Notes: generated from the letters alone by a model not told the origin. Numbered from the stretch's first letter, positions 1 to 9,051 are shown. The stretch: 34,903 nucleotides of DNA from Solirubrobacterales bacterium (GCA_025450195.1 JANWHW010000022.1:1-34903); one strand, 5' to 3'. Numbers and translations: made by a program.

Positions 1-773
1 ACGGAGTGACACTTGCCTCTGGCGACCGCGTCCTCGTTGCCAACCAGACGACGAAATCGCAGAACGGCATCTACACCGCCGCCGCTTCACCCTCTCGCGC
101 TAGCGATGCTGACGCTACCGGAGAGCTATCCGGGGGCTCGATCGTCTACGTCGAGCAGGGAACGAAATACGGTGGCCGCCAGATGAAGATCACCACGGTT
201 GGCTCGATCACGCCAGAAACCACCGCCCACGACTGGGCCCCGCAAACTCCAAAGAACTTCGGCCTGGTTGAAACCCTACCTACCTCCGGAGCGATCGTCG
301 GAGACTCATGCACCTATATCGCGAACAAAACTAGTGGCGTCTTTTGGCAACTCGTCTATGACGGCGAAGGAACCTCGCCCTGGAAGTACGTAGGTGGTCC
401 CCCACTTTTCTCAGAAGTCGCCGCCGAACAGTCCACCGAATCAAACACCTACACAGACCTTGCTACGGTCGGACCCTCGATCACGATCCCGCTAAAAGGC
501 GACTTCGATATCGAGATAGGTGCCGAGTTTGAAGCAGGTGGTGCCCAAGCGATGTACATGAACTATTCGATTGCCGGGGCAGCCCCGAACGAAGAAGACA
601 GGATTCAAGGTGGCCAGCCCGCGATCTCCGGAGGTCGATATGGACACGCTCGCGTTCGCCGCAAGACTGCCCTGACAGCCGCTTCGTCAATTGTCGCGAA
701 ATACAAAACTTCTGGTGGCAAATTCACGGCCACAAGCCGATGGATGCGTATAACCCCCGTGAGGGTTGGCTGA
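1..773 (+). CDS. phage tail/fibre-like protein, 3' part
   Basis: The frame is open at the left edge, so only the C-terminal ~257 residues are seen. A GTG at position 6 is in frame but the residues before and after it read as one continuous motif (GVTLASGDRVLVANQT), so it is probably not the start. This GD-RVLV-x-Q-x3-NGIY pattern is known from tail and tail-fibre proteins of phages and prophages, where it forms beta-rich modules. The middle has a short W-x-Y-x-G-x-W type segment (VFWQLVYDGEG) and the C-terminal half (STESNTYTDLATVGPSI onward) resembles the beta-sandwich end domain of tail proteins that face the host surface. Codon use looks less GC-biased than in the neighbouring helicase, in keeping with phage origin. 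It ends at TGA 771-773, 29 nt from the convergent helicase stop. No other phage gene lies in the window, so prophage edge or isolated remnant cannot be told apart. Family call fairly sure, exact role not. Confidence 0.7.
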   Translation, partial: GVTLASGDRVLVANQTTKSQNGIYTAAASPSRASDADATGELSGGSIVYVEQGTKYGGRQMKITTVGSITPETTAHDWAPQTPKNFGLVETLPTSGAIVGDSCTYIANKTSGVFWQLVYDGEGTSPWKYVGGPPLFSEVAAEQSTESNTYTDLATVGPSITIPLKGDFDIEIGAEFEAGGAQAMYMNYSIAGAAPNEEDRIQGGQPAISGGRYGHARVRRKTALTAASSIVAKYKTSGGKFTATSRWMRITPVRVG

Positions 774-802
774 TAGCTCGCTTCTCGGCACTCAGCTCGG
801 AC

Positions 803-3800
803 TCACCCTGCCGAAACAGTGAGCTTGCGGGGGCCGCGGCTGAAGCCGGCCTCGAGCAGCATCCCCTCATGGCCAGAGCCGATCACAGGCTCGCCATCGA
901 GCTTCTCGATGCCGAGCTTGGGTAGCCGGCCAGTCGCAACGGCATCTGCGAGAGAGCGCATCGCGGCTGCCATTTCCGTGTCGTCGAGCTCCGCAAGGCG
1001 CAAGAGGCTGCGGCCCCCCTTCTCCACGTAGACAAGCGGCTCTCCATCGCGCAGCAATACGTGGGCACCGGGAGTGCGAGGCGGTCGGCGACCGGAGCGT
1101 GGCTTCGGCCAAGGCAAAGAAGCGCCGTAGGGGTTCGCGGGATCGGTGGCGGCCAGAAGAAGATAGGAACCTTCGGTTTCGGGAAGCGAGCGCAGCCGCT
1201 CAACCGCGCCGGGGAGAGCGAACTGAGCACCTCCCAGGCCCTCGACGAAGTAGCCACGTCGGGCGACTCCAAGCAGCTCGAGGTTGGACAGCTCTGAGTA
1301 GAGGGTGAAGAAGCCACCCGGGACTCCCTCGGCAAGGACGGTCTCGCGGGTGACGATCCCGTAGCGCTCCAGCATCAGCTCGGCCTGCGCCCGCAACCGC
1401 GGCCCGGCAGTGGGCGCGCCCTCGAACAGAGGCTCGGTCAGCGACCAGCGCCCCTGGACCGCCGCCCCCGCACCGGCCCTGTGGCGCGCAAAGCGACGGC
1501 CCTGCCGCTCCTGTGTGGGACCAGCCCGCAGGCGAGGGGCGCGCAGCGGCGAGAAGGCGTCGTTGGTCACCTCTCCGGACCAGGCGAGATCCCAGAGAGC
1601 GTTGTGGATCTCCTCGGTCGGAGGGTCGAGGTCGGCGAGGAGATCGAGCCAGAAGGCAGGGCCCGTGGCAAGCCGCTCGCGGATCGCGTCGTGGATCTCG
1701 CTGTCGTGGCGCTCGAGCTTCGCGTTGGCAGGTGGCGGCCCGGCAAGACGCACGTCCTCGCGGAAGTAGAGCGCGACGCGGCCGTCATTGCGCCCGCGTG
1801 ACCCGGCACCGATCCACACCACCTCACCGCTGGTGCAGAGTTCATCGAGCCAGGTGGGGGAGTAGGCACCGAGACGGCGAGGCAGCACGTCCTCCTCCCA
1901 CACTTTGGGCGTCAGGGCAACGCCTTGCAGCGGAACAAGCGCATCGCGCAGGCGATCGGGGCCCGCACCGGTGGCGCGATGGGCGTCGACGTTCTGCCAA
2001 CTCGGCAAAAAACGGGCGAAGCGATCGCGCGCCGCCGGCTCGACCTCGCGACGAAGGTGAGCGAGGCTGGCTCGCCGCACCCGGCGCAGGACATCGGAAT
2101 CGCACCACTCGCGCTCGCTCCCTCCCGGGAGCAACTCTCCCCGGACGAGCGTGCCTGCTCGCTCCAGGTCACGCAGCGCCGGGGTGGGATCCACGCCGTA
2201 GCGAGCGGTCAGCTGAGCGGTTGGGAAGGGCCCATGGCTGCGGGCATAGCGGCGAACCAAGGCGGCCATCGCGTCGGGGTGCTCCTCCAGAAAGCTCTCC
2301 GGCAGGCCGGCAGGCGGCGGCACGCCGAGCGCATCGCGGTACAGCCCCGCGTCCTCGGCAGCGATGTAGCGCTCCTCGCCGCCGATCCGCACCAACGCAA
2401 CGCGCCGCTCGGCCACGAGCTTCTCCAGCATTGAGGCAGCCGAGTAGCCCTCCTCCACTCTTTCCCCACACTCCTCGGCCGTCAGATCGCCGATGTTGCG
2501 CAGAATCTGCTGGAGCCCGTCGCGATCGCGTGTTTGCCCGGGCTCCACACGCCGCTGCAGCTGGGTCTCGACCTCCTCCAGCGCTTCGGGGTCGATCAGC
2601 TCGCGCAGCTCCTCCTGGCCCAAAAGCTCGCGCAGCAGATCGCGATCGAGGGCGAGCGCGGCTGCGCGGCGCTCCGCGTTCGGTGTGTCCCCCTCATACA
2701 TATAGGTGGCGACGTAGTCGAAGAGCAGCGATGAGGCAAACGGCGAGGCAGTGGGGGTCTCCACCTCGACCAGGTTGAGCTGACGGGAGTGCAGCTTTCG
2801 CAGCAGCTCGGTCAGCGAGGGCAAATCGAGGACGTCGCGCAGGCACTCCCGGTAGGTCTCCAACACGACCGGGAAGCGAGGATGGTCACGCGCGACCTCG
2901 AGCAGGCTCTGAGACTTCAGTCGCTGCTGCCAGAGAGGTGTGCGCTTGCCTGGGTAGGCCCGGGGGATGAGCAGCGAGCGCCCGGCGTTCTCGCGGAAGT
3001 GGGAGCCGAACAGAGCCGAGCCCGAGAGCTCGCGCACCACGAGATCCTCCAGCTCGTCGGGCTCGACCATGACCAGGTCGGCTGGAGGGGGCTCGTCGGC
3101 ATCGGGAAGGTGGATCACGATGCCGTCGTCAGACCAGATCGCGTCCGCCTCAAGGTCCCGCTCGGCGCGGATCTTCTGGGCCAGCGCCAGGCCCCAGGCG
3201 GCGTGGACGCGGCCCCCGTAGGGCGAGAGCACGCAAAGGCGCCAGTCTCCGATCTCATCGCGAAAGCGCTCGACGACGATCGTCTCGTCGGAGGGGACGA
3301 CGCGGGTGGCGGCCTGCTGCTCGCGCAGGTAGGCAACGAGGTTTTCCGCCGCCCGGCGGTCGAGGCCGTACTCGGCGGCGAGCTCCGAAGGCTCGCGCGA
3401 GACTGCCTCACGGGAAAATTCCCCGATCGCGCGGCCCAGATCCGCGGGGCGGCCGATCCCGTCACCCTTCCAGAAGGGAACGGCGCCAGGAAGCCCTGGC
3501 GCCGGGGTGACGATCACGCGATCGCGAGTGATGTCCTCGATCCGCCAGGTCGTTGCCCCGAGCAGGAAAGTTTGGCCGGGCCGAGCCTCATAGACCATCT
3601 CCTCGTCGAGCTCGCCCACCCGGCGCCCGTCGGGAAGGTGCACTCCGTAGAGCCCTCGATCGGGGATAGTGCCGGCGTTGGTGACGACGAGCTGACGGGC
3701 TCCTTTGCGGCCGTGCATCGTCCCCGCGGTGCGGTCCCAGACGATCCGCGGCCGCAGCTCCGCGAAGCGGTCTGATGGATAGCGCCCGTCGAGCATGTCG

Positions 3801-5320
3801 AGGACGTTCTCCAGCTGCTCTCGGGATAGTTCGCTGAAGGGCTGGGCCGCGGTGACCAGCTGCTCGACCTCGTCGACTTTCCACTCGTCGAGCGCCGCCA
3901 TCGAGACGAGGTGTTGAGCGAGCACATCGAGTGGGTTTTGAGGGATCACGGTCTCCTCGATCTCCCCTTCCTGCATCCGCTTCGCGACCACCGCGCACTC
4001 GAGCAGGTCGCCGCGGAACTTCGGGAAGATGCGCCCGCGCGAGACCTCGCCCAGGGAATGGCCGGCACGCCCCACCCGCTGCAAGCCCCTGCTGACCGAC
4101 TTCGGCGACTCGATCTGGATTACAAGATCGACCGCTCCCATGTCAATCCCCAGCTCCAAGCTCGACGTGGCGACGAGACACGGCAGCTGCCCGGACTTGA
4201 GCATCTCCTCCACAACAGTCCGCTCCTCATGCGACAGAGACCCGTGATGCGCCCGCGCGATTTCGATGGCGGTCTCTCCGGCGGGTGGCGCCGTAGGGGG
4301 GTCCTCTGCGGTGACAGGACCCGCCGGAGAGTGACCTCCGTGCTCGGTAGCGGGGAGCTCTTGCGAGGGTTGTTCAGCCGCGAGCTCATTGAGGCGCTTG
4401 GCGATGCGCTCCGCTGCTCTTCGGTTGTTGACGAAGACGATCGTCGAGGTGTGTTCCTGAACGAGCTTCAACACCTCGGGGTAGATGGCCGGCCAGATCG
4501 AGCGCTGGTGCACCAGTGGCTCACCCTCGGGCGGCGCTCCGTCCGTACTCGGAAAGGAAGGGGCGCCGGGGTCTGCCATGTCCTCGACCGGCACGACGAT
4601 TTTCAGGTCGAGCTCCTTCTTCTGCCCAGCGTCGACGATCTCGCACTCCCGCTTTGACCCCACCAGGAACTGAGCAATCCGCTCCAGTGGCCGCTGCGTG
4701 GCAGAGAGCCCGATGCGCTGGAGGGCAGCCCCGTTGCCGTTGGCATTGGCCTGCACCAGCCACTCCAGTCTCTCCAGCGACAGCGCCAGGTGGGAGCCGC
4801 GCTTTGAGTGGGCGACCGCGTGGATCTCGTCGACGATCACCGCCTCAGTGGTGGCGAGCATCTCGCGTGCCCCCGAGGAGAGGATCAGGTACAGGGACTC
4901 GGGGGTGGTGATCAGGATGTCGGGTGGGGATTTGCGCATTGCGCGCCGCTCGGACTGGGGGGTGTCACCGGTGCGAAGCCCGACCGAGATGTCGGCTTCG
5001 ATACCGCGTAAGGGCGCGCGCAGATTGCGCTCGATGTCGTAGGAGAGGGCCTTCAGCGGCGAGACATAGACGATCCGCACTCCGCTGCCCCGCTCCGGCA
5101 TCCGCGAGAGTCGATCGATTCCCCAGAGGAAGGCCGCAAGGGTCTTGCCCGAGCCGGTTGGGGCGCAGATCAGTGCGTTGGCGCCACCTGAGATCGCCTT
5201 CCAGCCACCGGTCTGAGCCGGTGTTGGACCCTCGAAGGACGCCTCGAACCAGCGCCTAACCGGCGGGCTGAAGGGGACCAGTGGATCGGATCCCACACTC
5301 GTTTTCGCATCGGCGCTCAA
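803..5320 (-). CDS. lhr: Lhr-type ATP-dependent helicase (large helicase-related protein)
   Basis: A 1505-residue superfamily 2 helicase. Visible motifs: Walker A APTGSGKT (residues 53-60), motif II DEIH (164-167), motif III SATQ (206-209), then SSLELGIDMG and QRVGRAGH in the second RecA-like domain, followed by a winged-helix and the Lhr-specific core. The long C-terminal extension (beyond about residue 870) matches the full-length form known from E. coli and Mycobacterium smegmatis (about 1500 aa), not the short Lhr-Core found in archaea. Family knowledge: 3'-to-5' ATP-driven translocation on single-stranded DNA and unwinding of RNA:DNA hybrids, linked to DNA repair. The chosen start is TTG at 5318-5320, because homologues begin shortly before the PFSPPVRRWFEASF segment; no ATG is available and GTG nine codons in is the alternative. 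It has no strong Shine-Dalgarno but a TAAGAT box 7 nt upstream. It stands alone, unrelated in function to the polysaccharide locus beside it. Confidence 0.95.
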   Translation of the reverse strand: MSADAKTSVGSDPLVPFSPPVRRWFEASFEGPTPAQTGGWKAISGGANALICAPTGSGKTLAAFLWGIDRLSRMPERGSGVRIVYVSPLKALSYDIERNLRAPLRGIEADISVGLRTGDTPQSERRAMRKSPPDILITTPESLYLILSSGAREMLATTEAVIVDEIHAVAHSKRGSHLALSLERLEWLVQANANGNGAALQRIGLSATQRPLERIAQFLVGSKRECEIVDAGQKKELDLKIVVPVEDMADPGAPSFPSTDGAPPEGEPLVHQRSIWPAIYPEVLKLVQEHTSTIVFVNNRRAAERIAKRLNELAAEQPSQELPATEHGGHSPAGPVTAEDPPTAPPAGETAIEIARAHHGSLSHEERTVVEEMLKSGQLPCLVATSSLELGIDMGAVDLVIQIESPKSVSRGLQRVGRAGHSLGEVSRGRIFPKFRGDLLECAVVAKRMQEGEIEETVIPQNPLDVLAQHLVSMAALDEWKVDEVEQLVTAAQPFSELSREQLENVLDMLDGRYPSDRFAELRPRIVWDRTAGTMHGRKGARQLVVTNAGTIPDRGLYGVHLPDGRRVGELDEEMVYEARPGQTFLLGATTWRIEDITRDRVIVTPAPGLPGAVPFWKGDGIGRPADLGRAIGEFSREAVSREPSELAAEYGLDRRAAENLVAYLREQQAATRVVPSDETIVVERFRDEIGDWRLCVLSPYGGRVHAAWGLALAQKIRAERDLEADAIWSDDGIVIHLPDADEPPPADLVMVEPDELEDLVVRELSGSALFGSHFRENAGRSLLIPRAYPGKRTPLWQQRLKSQSLLEVARDHPRFPVVLETYRECLRDVLDLPSLTELLRKLHSRQLNLVEVETPTASPFASSLLFDYVATYMYEGDTPNAERRAAALALDRDLLRELLGQEELRELIDPEALEEVETQLQRRVEPGQTRDRDGLQQILRNIGDLTAEECGERVEEGYSAASMLEKLVAERRVALVRIGGEERYIAAEDAGLYRDALGVPPPAGLPESFLEEHPDAMAALVRRYARSHGPFPTAQLTARYGVDPTPALRDLERAGTLVRGELLPGGSEREWCDSDVLRRVRRASLAHLRREVEPAARDRFARFLPSWQNVDAHRATGAGPDRLRDALVPLQGVALTPKVWEEDVLPRRLGAYSPTWLDELCTSGEVVWIGAGSRGRNDGRVALYFREDVRLAGPPPANAKLERHDSEIHDAIRERLATGPAFWLDLLADLDPPTEEIHNALWDLAWSGEVTNDAFSPLRAPRLRAGPTQERQGRRFARHRAGAGAAVQGRWSLTEPLFEGAPTAGPRLRAQAELMLERYGIVTRETVLAEGVPGGFFTLYSELSNLELLGVARRGYFVEGLGGAQFALPGAVERLRSLPETEGSYLLLAATDPANPYGASLPWPKPRSGRRPPRTPGAHVLLRDGEPLVYVEKGGRSLLRLAELDDTEMAAAMRSLADAVATGRLPKLGIEKLDGEPVIGSGHEGMLLEAGFSRGPRKLTVSAG

Positions 5321-5327
5321 CCCACCG

Positions 5328-5333
5328 ATCTTA
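5328..5333 (-). promoter_or_regulatory. possible -10 box of lhr (leaderless)
   Basis: On the minus strand the hexamer TAAGAT lies 7 nt before the TTG start of the helicase gene. That is the spacing expected if transcription starts at the start codon. No convincing -35 hexamer is seen. The 120-nt gap between this gene and the downstream end of GH-A (5321-5440) holds nothing else I can support apart from a short GGCGG/CCGCC hairpin at 5428-5441 overlapping the GH-A stop. Confidence 0.35.
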
Positions 5334-5440
5334 CGCTCGTCATCGGGCCTTCGCGCCTGCGGAAGCGCCCAAGCGCGATCTCTTCCCGCTGTATGCGCTA
5401 AGAGGATCTAGAGCGAAACCCGAGTGCGGCGGAGACCCGC

Positions 5441-6577
5441 CTAGTTCGGCTTGCCGCCGCTGAACTGGGTGAAAGCGAACCAGGCCGGCTTTGGAGCGAA
5501 GCCTTCGCCGAACAGGCCGGAGCCGTCGCAGAAATTGCAGGCGTTTTCCTGATCGTCGACCGAGAACCAGTAGATGCGCTGGAGGTTCCATTTGCGCTGG
5601 TTGTCCCGCAGGATCCGGAAGGCGCCCTTTAGCTGCGCCGCCTGACCTGACCGCCCCTTTGCAAAGGAGTTGTTGGGGGTGGGTTTTTGCGAGCTCCAAC
5701 CCAACTCGGTGAGCCAGAGCTCCTTGCCGGCGTCATGGTGGGCCTTCAGAACGTCGAGGGATTCTTCGATATAGCGAGGAAGGCGCTTGTAGGTTGTGGT
5801 GTACGGGTGCAGGGCGATGCCGTCGAACTTCGACTTGACGCCCGGCGTCGTCTTGTACAGCAGATCGAGGAAGTCCGACGCAAAGTAGGCAAGGGGCGGC
5901 TTTCTTTTGAATTCCGCCTCCCTCGGCGCAGCGAACAACCCGCCAAGCAGGATTTTCGCTCCCCGATCGACGCCCTTGATCGCCGAATAGGAAAGCTTGA
6001 GGAGCTTGCCGTACTCGGCGGGGTTCGGCCTGGCCACGAAGTACTCGAAGTTCTGCTCGTTCCAGACTTGCCAGGTGCGAAGCGGACGCATTGGCAATTC
6101 TGGGTTTTCCGCCCAGAAGCCCCCATTGGGGCCATAGCGGAGGACCGCCTGGCGGACGAAGTTCTTCCAACCGGAGCGCTGTACCCCGGTCCTGACGGGC
6201 AATGTCATAGGGCTGCCGAAGCGCTTGTTGATTGGGACCGCCCAGCTTGGCGCCCCCGAGACAAACGGCAGCACCTCGAGCCGCGCCGTCACCGCTCCCC
6301 TGATCACCGTGTCGACGGCGGACCAATCGAAGGGACCGCCCGCGACCGGCTGCACAGTACTCCAGCCGATCGGGGTGCGAATGCTGTCGACGCCGCCGCG
6401 CTTCAAACGCTGGAACTGTTCAGGGGTGGGGGTGGCCTGGGGCACAATCCCCCAGAAATTGGCCGGAACGGCTGCCGTCGCCGAGGAAGCGAAGGCTGTG
6501 AGTACCGCGATGGAGATCGCCAGAATCGCTACGTAGGCACGCAGCTTTCCAGCCCCCCACTTCCTCCCTTTCGGCAT
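5441..6577 (-). CDS. secreted PslG-like glycoside hydrolase (GH-A)
   Basis: A 378-residue exported (beta/alpha)8-barrel glycosidase of the GH39/cellulase-like clan A. A signal peptide covers residues 1 to about 36 (basic MPKGRKWGAGKLR, hydrophobic core, ATA-type cleavage region). The acid/base motif WNE is at 172-174, the nucleophile motif TELGW starts at 290 (E291), and HPY at 257-259 is a further active-site landmark of clan A. Near the C-terminus lies a CNFCD motif (C347, C350) shared with two paralogues in this window (GH-B, GH-C). Of the three it is the most divergent. PslG of the Pseudomonas psl locus is the best functional model: a GH39 enzyme acting on the polysaccharide made by its own gene cluster. 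The start ATG is 3 nt after the stop of the upstream gene with GAGGCGAG just ahead, so the two are co-transcribed. Substrate unknown. Confidence 0.85.
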   Translation of the reverse strand: MPKGRKWGAGKLRAYVAILAISIAVLTAFASSATAAVPANFWGIVPQATPTPEQFQRLKRGGVDSIRTPIGWSTVQPVAGGPFDWSAVDTVIRGAVTARLEVLPFVSGAPSWAVPINKRFGSPMTLPVRTGVQRSGWKNFVRQAVLRYGPNGGFWAENPELPMRPLRTWQVWNEQNFEYFVARPNPAEYGKLLKLSYSAIKGVDRGAKILLGGLFAAPREAEFKRKPPLAYFASDFLDLLYKTTPGVKSKFDGIALHPYTTTYKRLPRYIEESLDVLKAHHDAGKELWLTELGWSSQKPTPNNSFAKGRSGQAAQLKGAFRILRDNQRKWNLQRIYWFSVDDQENACNFCDGSGLFGEGFAPKPAWFAFTQFSGGKPN

Positions 6578-6580
6578 CGA

Positions 6581-7126
6581 CTAGCTCGCCTCGGGCGAGA
6601 CCTGTGCATCCGGCCCACGGCCCTGCCGTCGCTGCCGGAACACCACCACACCAATCGAGATCGCGGCAAGAACGGCAATTGCGATCAGGATCGGCACCAG
6701 CGGCGAAGAGCTGTCGCTCTCCTGTCCAGCCCCCGCCCCCGAAGAGTCAATCGGCTGCCCAGAAGGGGGTTTTTGGCTTGTCGAGCCGTCGGGTGGGCTA
6801 CTCTGCCCCTTGCCGTCGTGCGTGCCCGATTCACGGCCTGCCTCGGATGGATTCTTTTCTGACCCACCACCTTGTGAGCCCGGGCTTGAGACGCCCCCGG
6901 ATTCGTTATCGCCCGTCTGCGAAACATGTGCTGGAGGATCGGTGCGGGTCGGAATCTTGGTCCCTGGCGGAGTAGGCGAAAGCTGAGCCTCTTCGTACAC
7001 GCCCTGACTTGAGTCAGCCTGAGACAGAGCCGGAAAGCAAGCAAATGCCAACAGAGCAAGTACCGACACTAGGCCGAAAGTGGAGCGGCCCCAGCGCGGG
7101 GCCGGGCGATGGCGCTTCCCGTTCAT
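6581..7126 (-). CDS. signal-peptide, Ser/Gly/Pro-rich, C-terminally anchored surface protein
   Basis: A 181-residue protein of unknown function. It starts with a basic stretch (MNGKRHRPAPRWGR) and a hydrophobic segment ending near LSQA, a typical signal peptide. The middle (about residues 40-140) is low-complexity, rich in Ser, Gly, Pro, Gln and acidic residues, as in cell-wall spanning stalks. One transmembrane helix follows (LVPILIAIAVLAAISIGVVVF) and then a basic RQRRQGRG tail inside. The reading frame stays open upstream to 7444, but that stretch is Arg/Pro-rich and antisense to the polymerase gene, so ATG 7124-7126, directly before the signal peptide, is preferred. It is the first gene of an operon with GH-A (3-nt gap) and could anchor or present that hydrolase at the cell surface; this is inference. 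Its 5' end overlaps the divergent polymerase gene by about 80 nt. Confidence 0.65.
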   Translation of the reverse strand: MNGKRHRPAPRWGRSTFGLVSVLALLAFACFPALSQADSSQGVYEEAQLSPTPPGTKIPTRTDPPAHVSQTGDNESGGVSSPGSQGGGSEKNPSEAGRESGTHDGKGQSSPPDGSTSQKPPSGQPIDSSGAGAGQESDSSSPLVPILIAIAVLAAISIGVVVFRQRRQGRGPDAQVSPEAS

Positions 7127-9051
7127 CGCGGGCAAGGTTAGACCAAATTGCGGCGCTAGTTGCTCCAGTCGCCCTGGTTGTGACCCTGTCGTTGGTTGAC
7201 GGGGGATTCGACGTGAGCGCCCGTCACATAGCTGGGCTGGCGGTGTGGCTGGTCGTGGTCGGCCTGCTCGTTCTAGGCGCCGCGGGGGCAGCCAAGCTCG
7301 GGCGTCCGCTCTATCTGGTTGGCGGGTTGATTGTCGGTTTGGCTCTTTTGTCCGCAATTTCATCCCTTTGGTCAGGCTCGATGGAGCTGAGCGTGATCGA
7401 GGCAGATCGAGTTCTCGTCTACCTTGGCTTCTTTTTAGCCGCATTCCTCATCGCCCAAACCGACGAAAGGCGCCAACGTTTCGCTGAAGGCCTAGCAATC
7501 GGCTTGGCGCTGGTAGCGCTTTTGAGCCTCGGCAGCCGGCTTCTACCCCATGTAATCGAGGTTAGCCACTCGCTCGGAAGCGGCCCACGCCTGCGCTATC
7601 CCCTCGGCTACTGGAACGCGAACGGAGTGATGTTCGCGATCGCGGCTTCGATGCTGCTGTGGATGAGCAGGCAGGCAGGATGGGCCGCACTTCGCTGGGT
7701 TTCGGTTGGAGCCATGCCGGCGATCCTGCTCGCCCTTTACTTCACCTATTCACGTGGGGGGCTACTGGCTCTTTTGGTGGCCTCGGGCTACCTGCTGATC
7801 CTCTCCCGAGACCGGCTCTGGCTGCTCGCAACGCTGGCCATCGGCGCCATCGGCGCCCTACCGGCGGTTCTCGCCGTGCAAGCTCGGCGCGATCTTGCGG
7901 AAAACCTGCCGACTTCCGCATCCGTAGACCAGGGCGTCACGGTGCTGCTGATCCTGCTTGGGGGGACTGCCCTCGCGCTGCTGCTTTTCACAGGGCTGCG
8001 ACGGCTGGAGCGTCGCCAGGGAGGGTTAACCGGACGTGCCCTGGAGCTCTCGCGAAATCCAGCCCTGCTGAAGTGGATCGCGCTGGCCACCGCCGTCATC
8101 GCCCTTGGGGCCGCCATCGCGGTCGGCGGGCGGGCTTGGGACCAGTTCTCCAGCCCCGACATTCAGTTCCCAAGCCAACCCGAGCAGCACTATGGCGACT
8201 TCTCCAGCGCCGGACGAAGCGACTTCTGGCGGGTTGCGGTAGATGCCTTCGGCGAAAAGCCGCTCTTCGGCCACGGGGCCGGCACCTACGAGTTCTCCTG
8301 GGAGCAGCATCGTTCGATCGACCAGGTGACGCGTGACGCTCACTCGCTGTATCTGGAGACATTCGCCGAGCTGGGTCTCGTGGGTGGGCTGACCGTGCTG
8401 GCGCTGGTTGGCTCCCTGCTTTGGATTGGCTTCTCGGCCTGGCGCGCCGCTCCCGAGCCGCAGCGTGACCGATACGCGGCGCTGAATGCAGCGATGCTCG
8501 CCTTCGCGGTGGGCGCGGCGATCGATTGGTTCTGGGAGATTGCGGCCTTGGGTGCGGTGTTCTTCCTTGCGGGAGGCGTCCTGGTTGCGGCTCGCTGCGC
8601 GCAGCTCAAGACACCTAGCGACAACGGCTCCGGGCCCGAAGAGCGTCGCTTTGGGCTGGCTGTTGTCGGGCTGGCGCTGGCCTGGGTCGCCGCGATAGCG
8701 CTTGTCGGGCCCCTGCTGGTCGAGCACGAGATAAACGCCAGCAAGAACGCCGCGGCTGAGGGGAACCTCACCAGCGCGATCGACCATGCCAACATCGCTC
8801 AATCGATCGAGCCCTGGGCCGCGTCGCCATACGTACAGCTCAGCCTGCTGACGGAGTTCGAAGGCGACTATCGAGCCGCCAGCGAACAGGCGACCGAGGC
8901 GATCGAGCGCGAAGACCGAAACTGGCAGCTCTACCAGCTGCGCTCTGAAATCGAACGAAAGGCCGGCAACAAAGCCGCTGCCGAAGCGGACCTCGAACGG
9001 GCGCGGCAGCTGAACCCACGAGCCCCCGAGCTCCAAGGGAAGCCGGAATGA
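7045..9051 (+). CDS. O-antigen ligase/polymerase family membrane protein (Wzy/WaaL-like) with TPR tail
   Basis: A 668-residue polytopic membrane protein with roughly a dozen transmembrane helices by eye. Family signatures: YPLGYWNANG (encoded near 7597-7626) and, in the large periplasmic-side loop, FGHGAGTYEF followed by DAHSLYLETFAELG (encoded near 8266-8376), which is the Wzy_C core shared by O-antigen polymerases and ligases. After the last helix, about 110 residues form TPR-like helices (NAAAEGNLTSAIDHA..., KAAAEADLERARQLNPRAPEL). Role: linking polyprenyl-diphosphate-borne glycan units, or transferring a glycan to an acceptor, on the outer membrane face. The start chosen is ATG 7045, preceded by GGAAAG at a 7-nt gap; an in-frame TTG at 7009 adds 12 residues. 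The stop overlaps the next start as ATGA. Whether it is polymerase or ligase cannot be decided from sequence alone. Confidence 0.88.
   Translation: MPTEQVPTLGRKWSGPSAGPGDGASRSSRARLDQIAALVAPVALVVTLSLVDGGFDVSARHIAGLAVWLVVVGLLVLGAAGAAKLGRPLYLVGGLIVGLALLSAISSLWSGSMELSVIEADRVLVYLGFFLAAFLIAQTDERRQRFAEGLAIGLALVALLSLGSRLLPHVIEVSHSLGSGPRLRYPLGYWNANGVMFAIAASMLLWMSRQAGWAALRWVSVGAMPAILLALYFTYSRGGLLALLVASGYLLILSRDRLWLLATLAIGAIGALPAVLAVQARRDLAENLPTSASVDQGVTVLLILLGGTALALLLFTGLRRLERRQGGLTGRALELSRNPALLKWIALATAVIALGAAIAVGGRAWDQFSSPDIQFPSQPEQHYGDFSSAGRSDFWRVAVDAFGEKPLFGHGAGTYEFSWEQHRSIDQVTRDAHSLYLETFAELGLVGGLTVLALVGSLLWIGFSAWRAAPEPQRDRYAALNAAMLAFAVGAAIDWFWEIAALGAVFFLAGGVLVAARCAQLKTPSDNGSGPEERRFGLAVVGLALAWVAAIALVGPLLVEHEINASKNAAAEGNLTSAIDHANIAQSIEPWAASPYVQLSLLTEFEGDYRAASEQATEAIEREDRNWQLYQLRSEIERKAGNKAAAEADLERARQLNPRAPELQGKPE
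7135..7140 (-). promoter_or_regulatory. possible -10 box for the 7126 operon
   Basis: TAACCT on the minus strand lies 8 nt before the ATG at 7126 and fits TANNNT. No clear Shine-Dalgarno lies before that ATG, so a leaderless or near-leaderless message is possible. The site is inside the coding region of the divergent polymerase gene. No good -35 is seen. Confidence 0.25.

Noticed and set aside
1513-2778. Long open frame on the plus strand inside lhr (about 420 codons), and a similar one at 2789-3775
   Set aside because: Arg/Ala/Pro-rich or otherwise featureless products lying opposite a clearly real helicase; typical shadow of GC-rich coding DNA.
5428-5441. GGCGG-AGAC-CCGCC hairpin as a strong GH-A terminator
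   Set aside because: Only a 5-bp stem with no following T tract on the minus strand; mentioned in passing but not listed as a terminator.
7127-7444. Upstream extension of the surface protein gene to 7444
   Set aside because: The extra residues are Arg/Pro-rich, antisense to the polymerase, and would bury a clear signal peptide in the middle.
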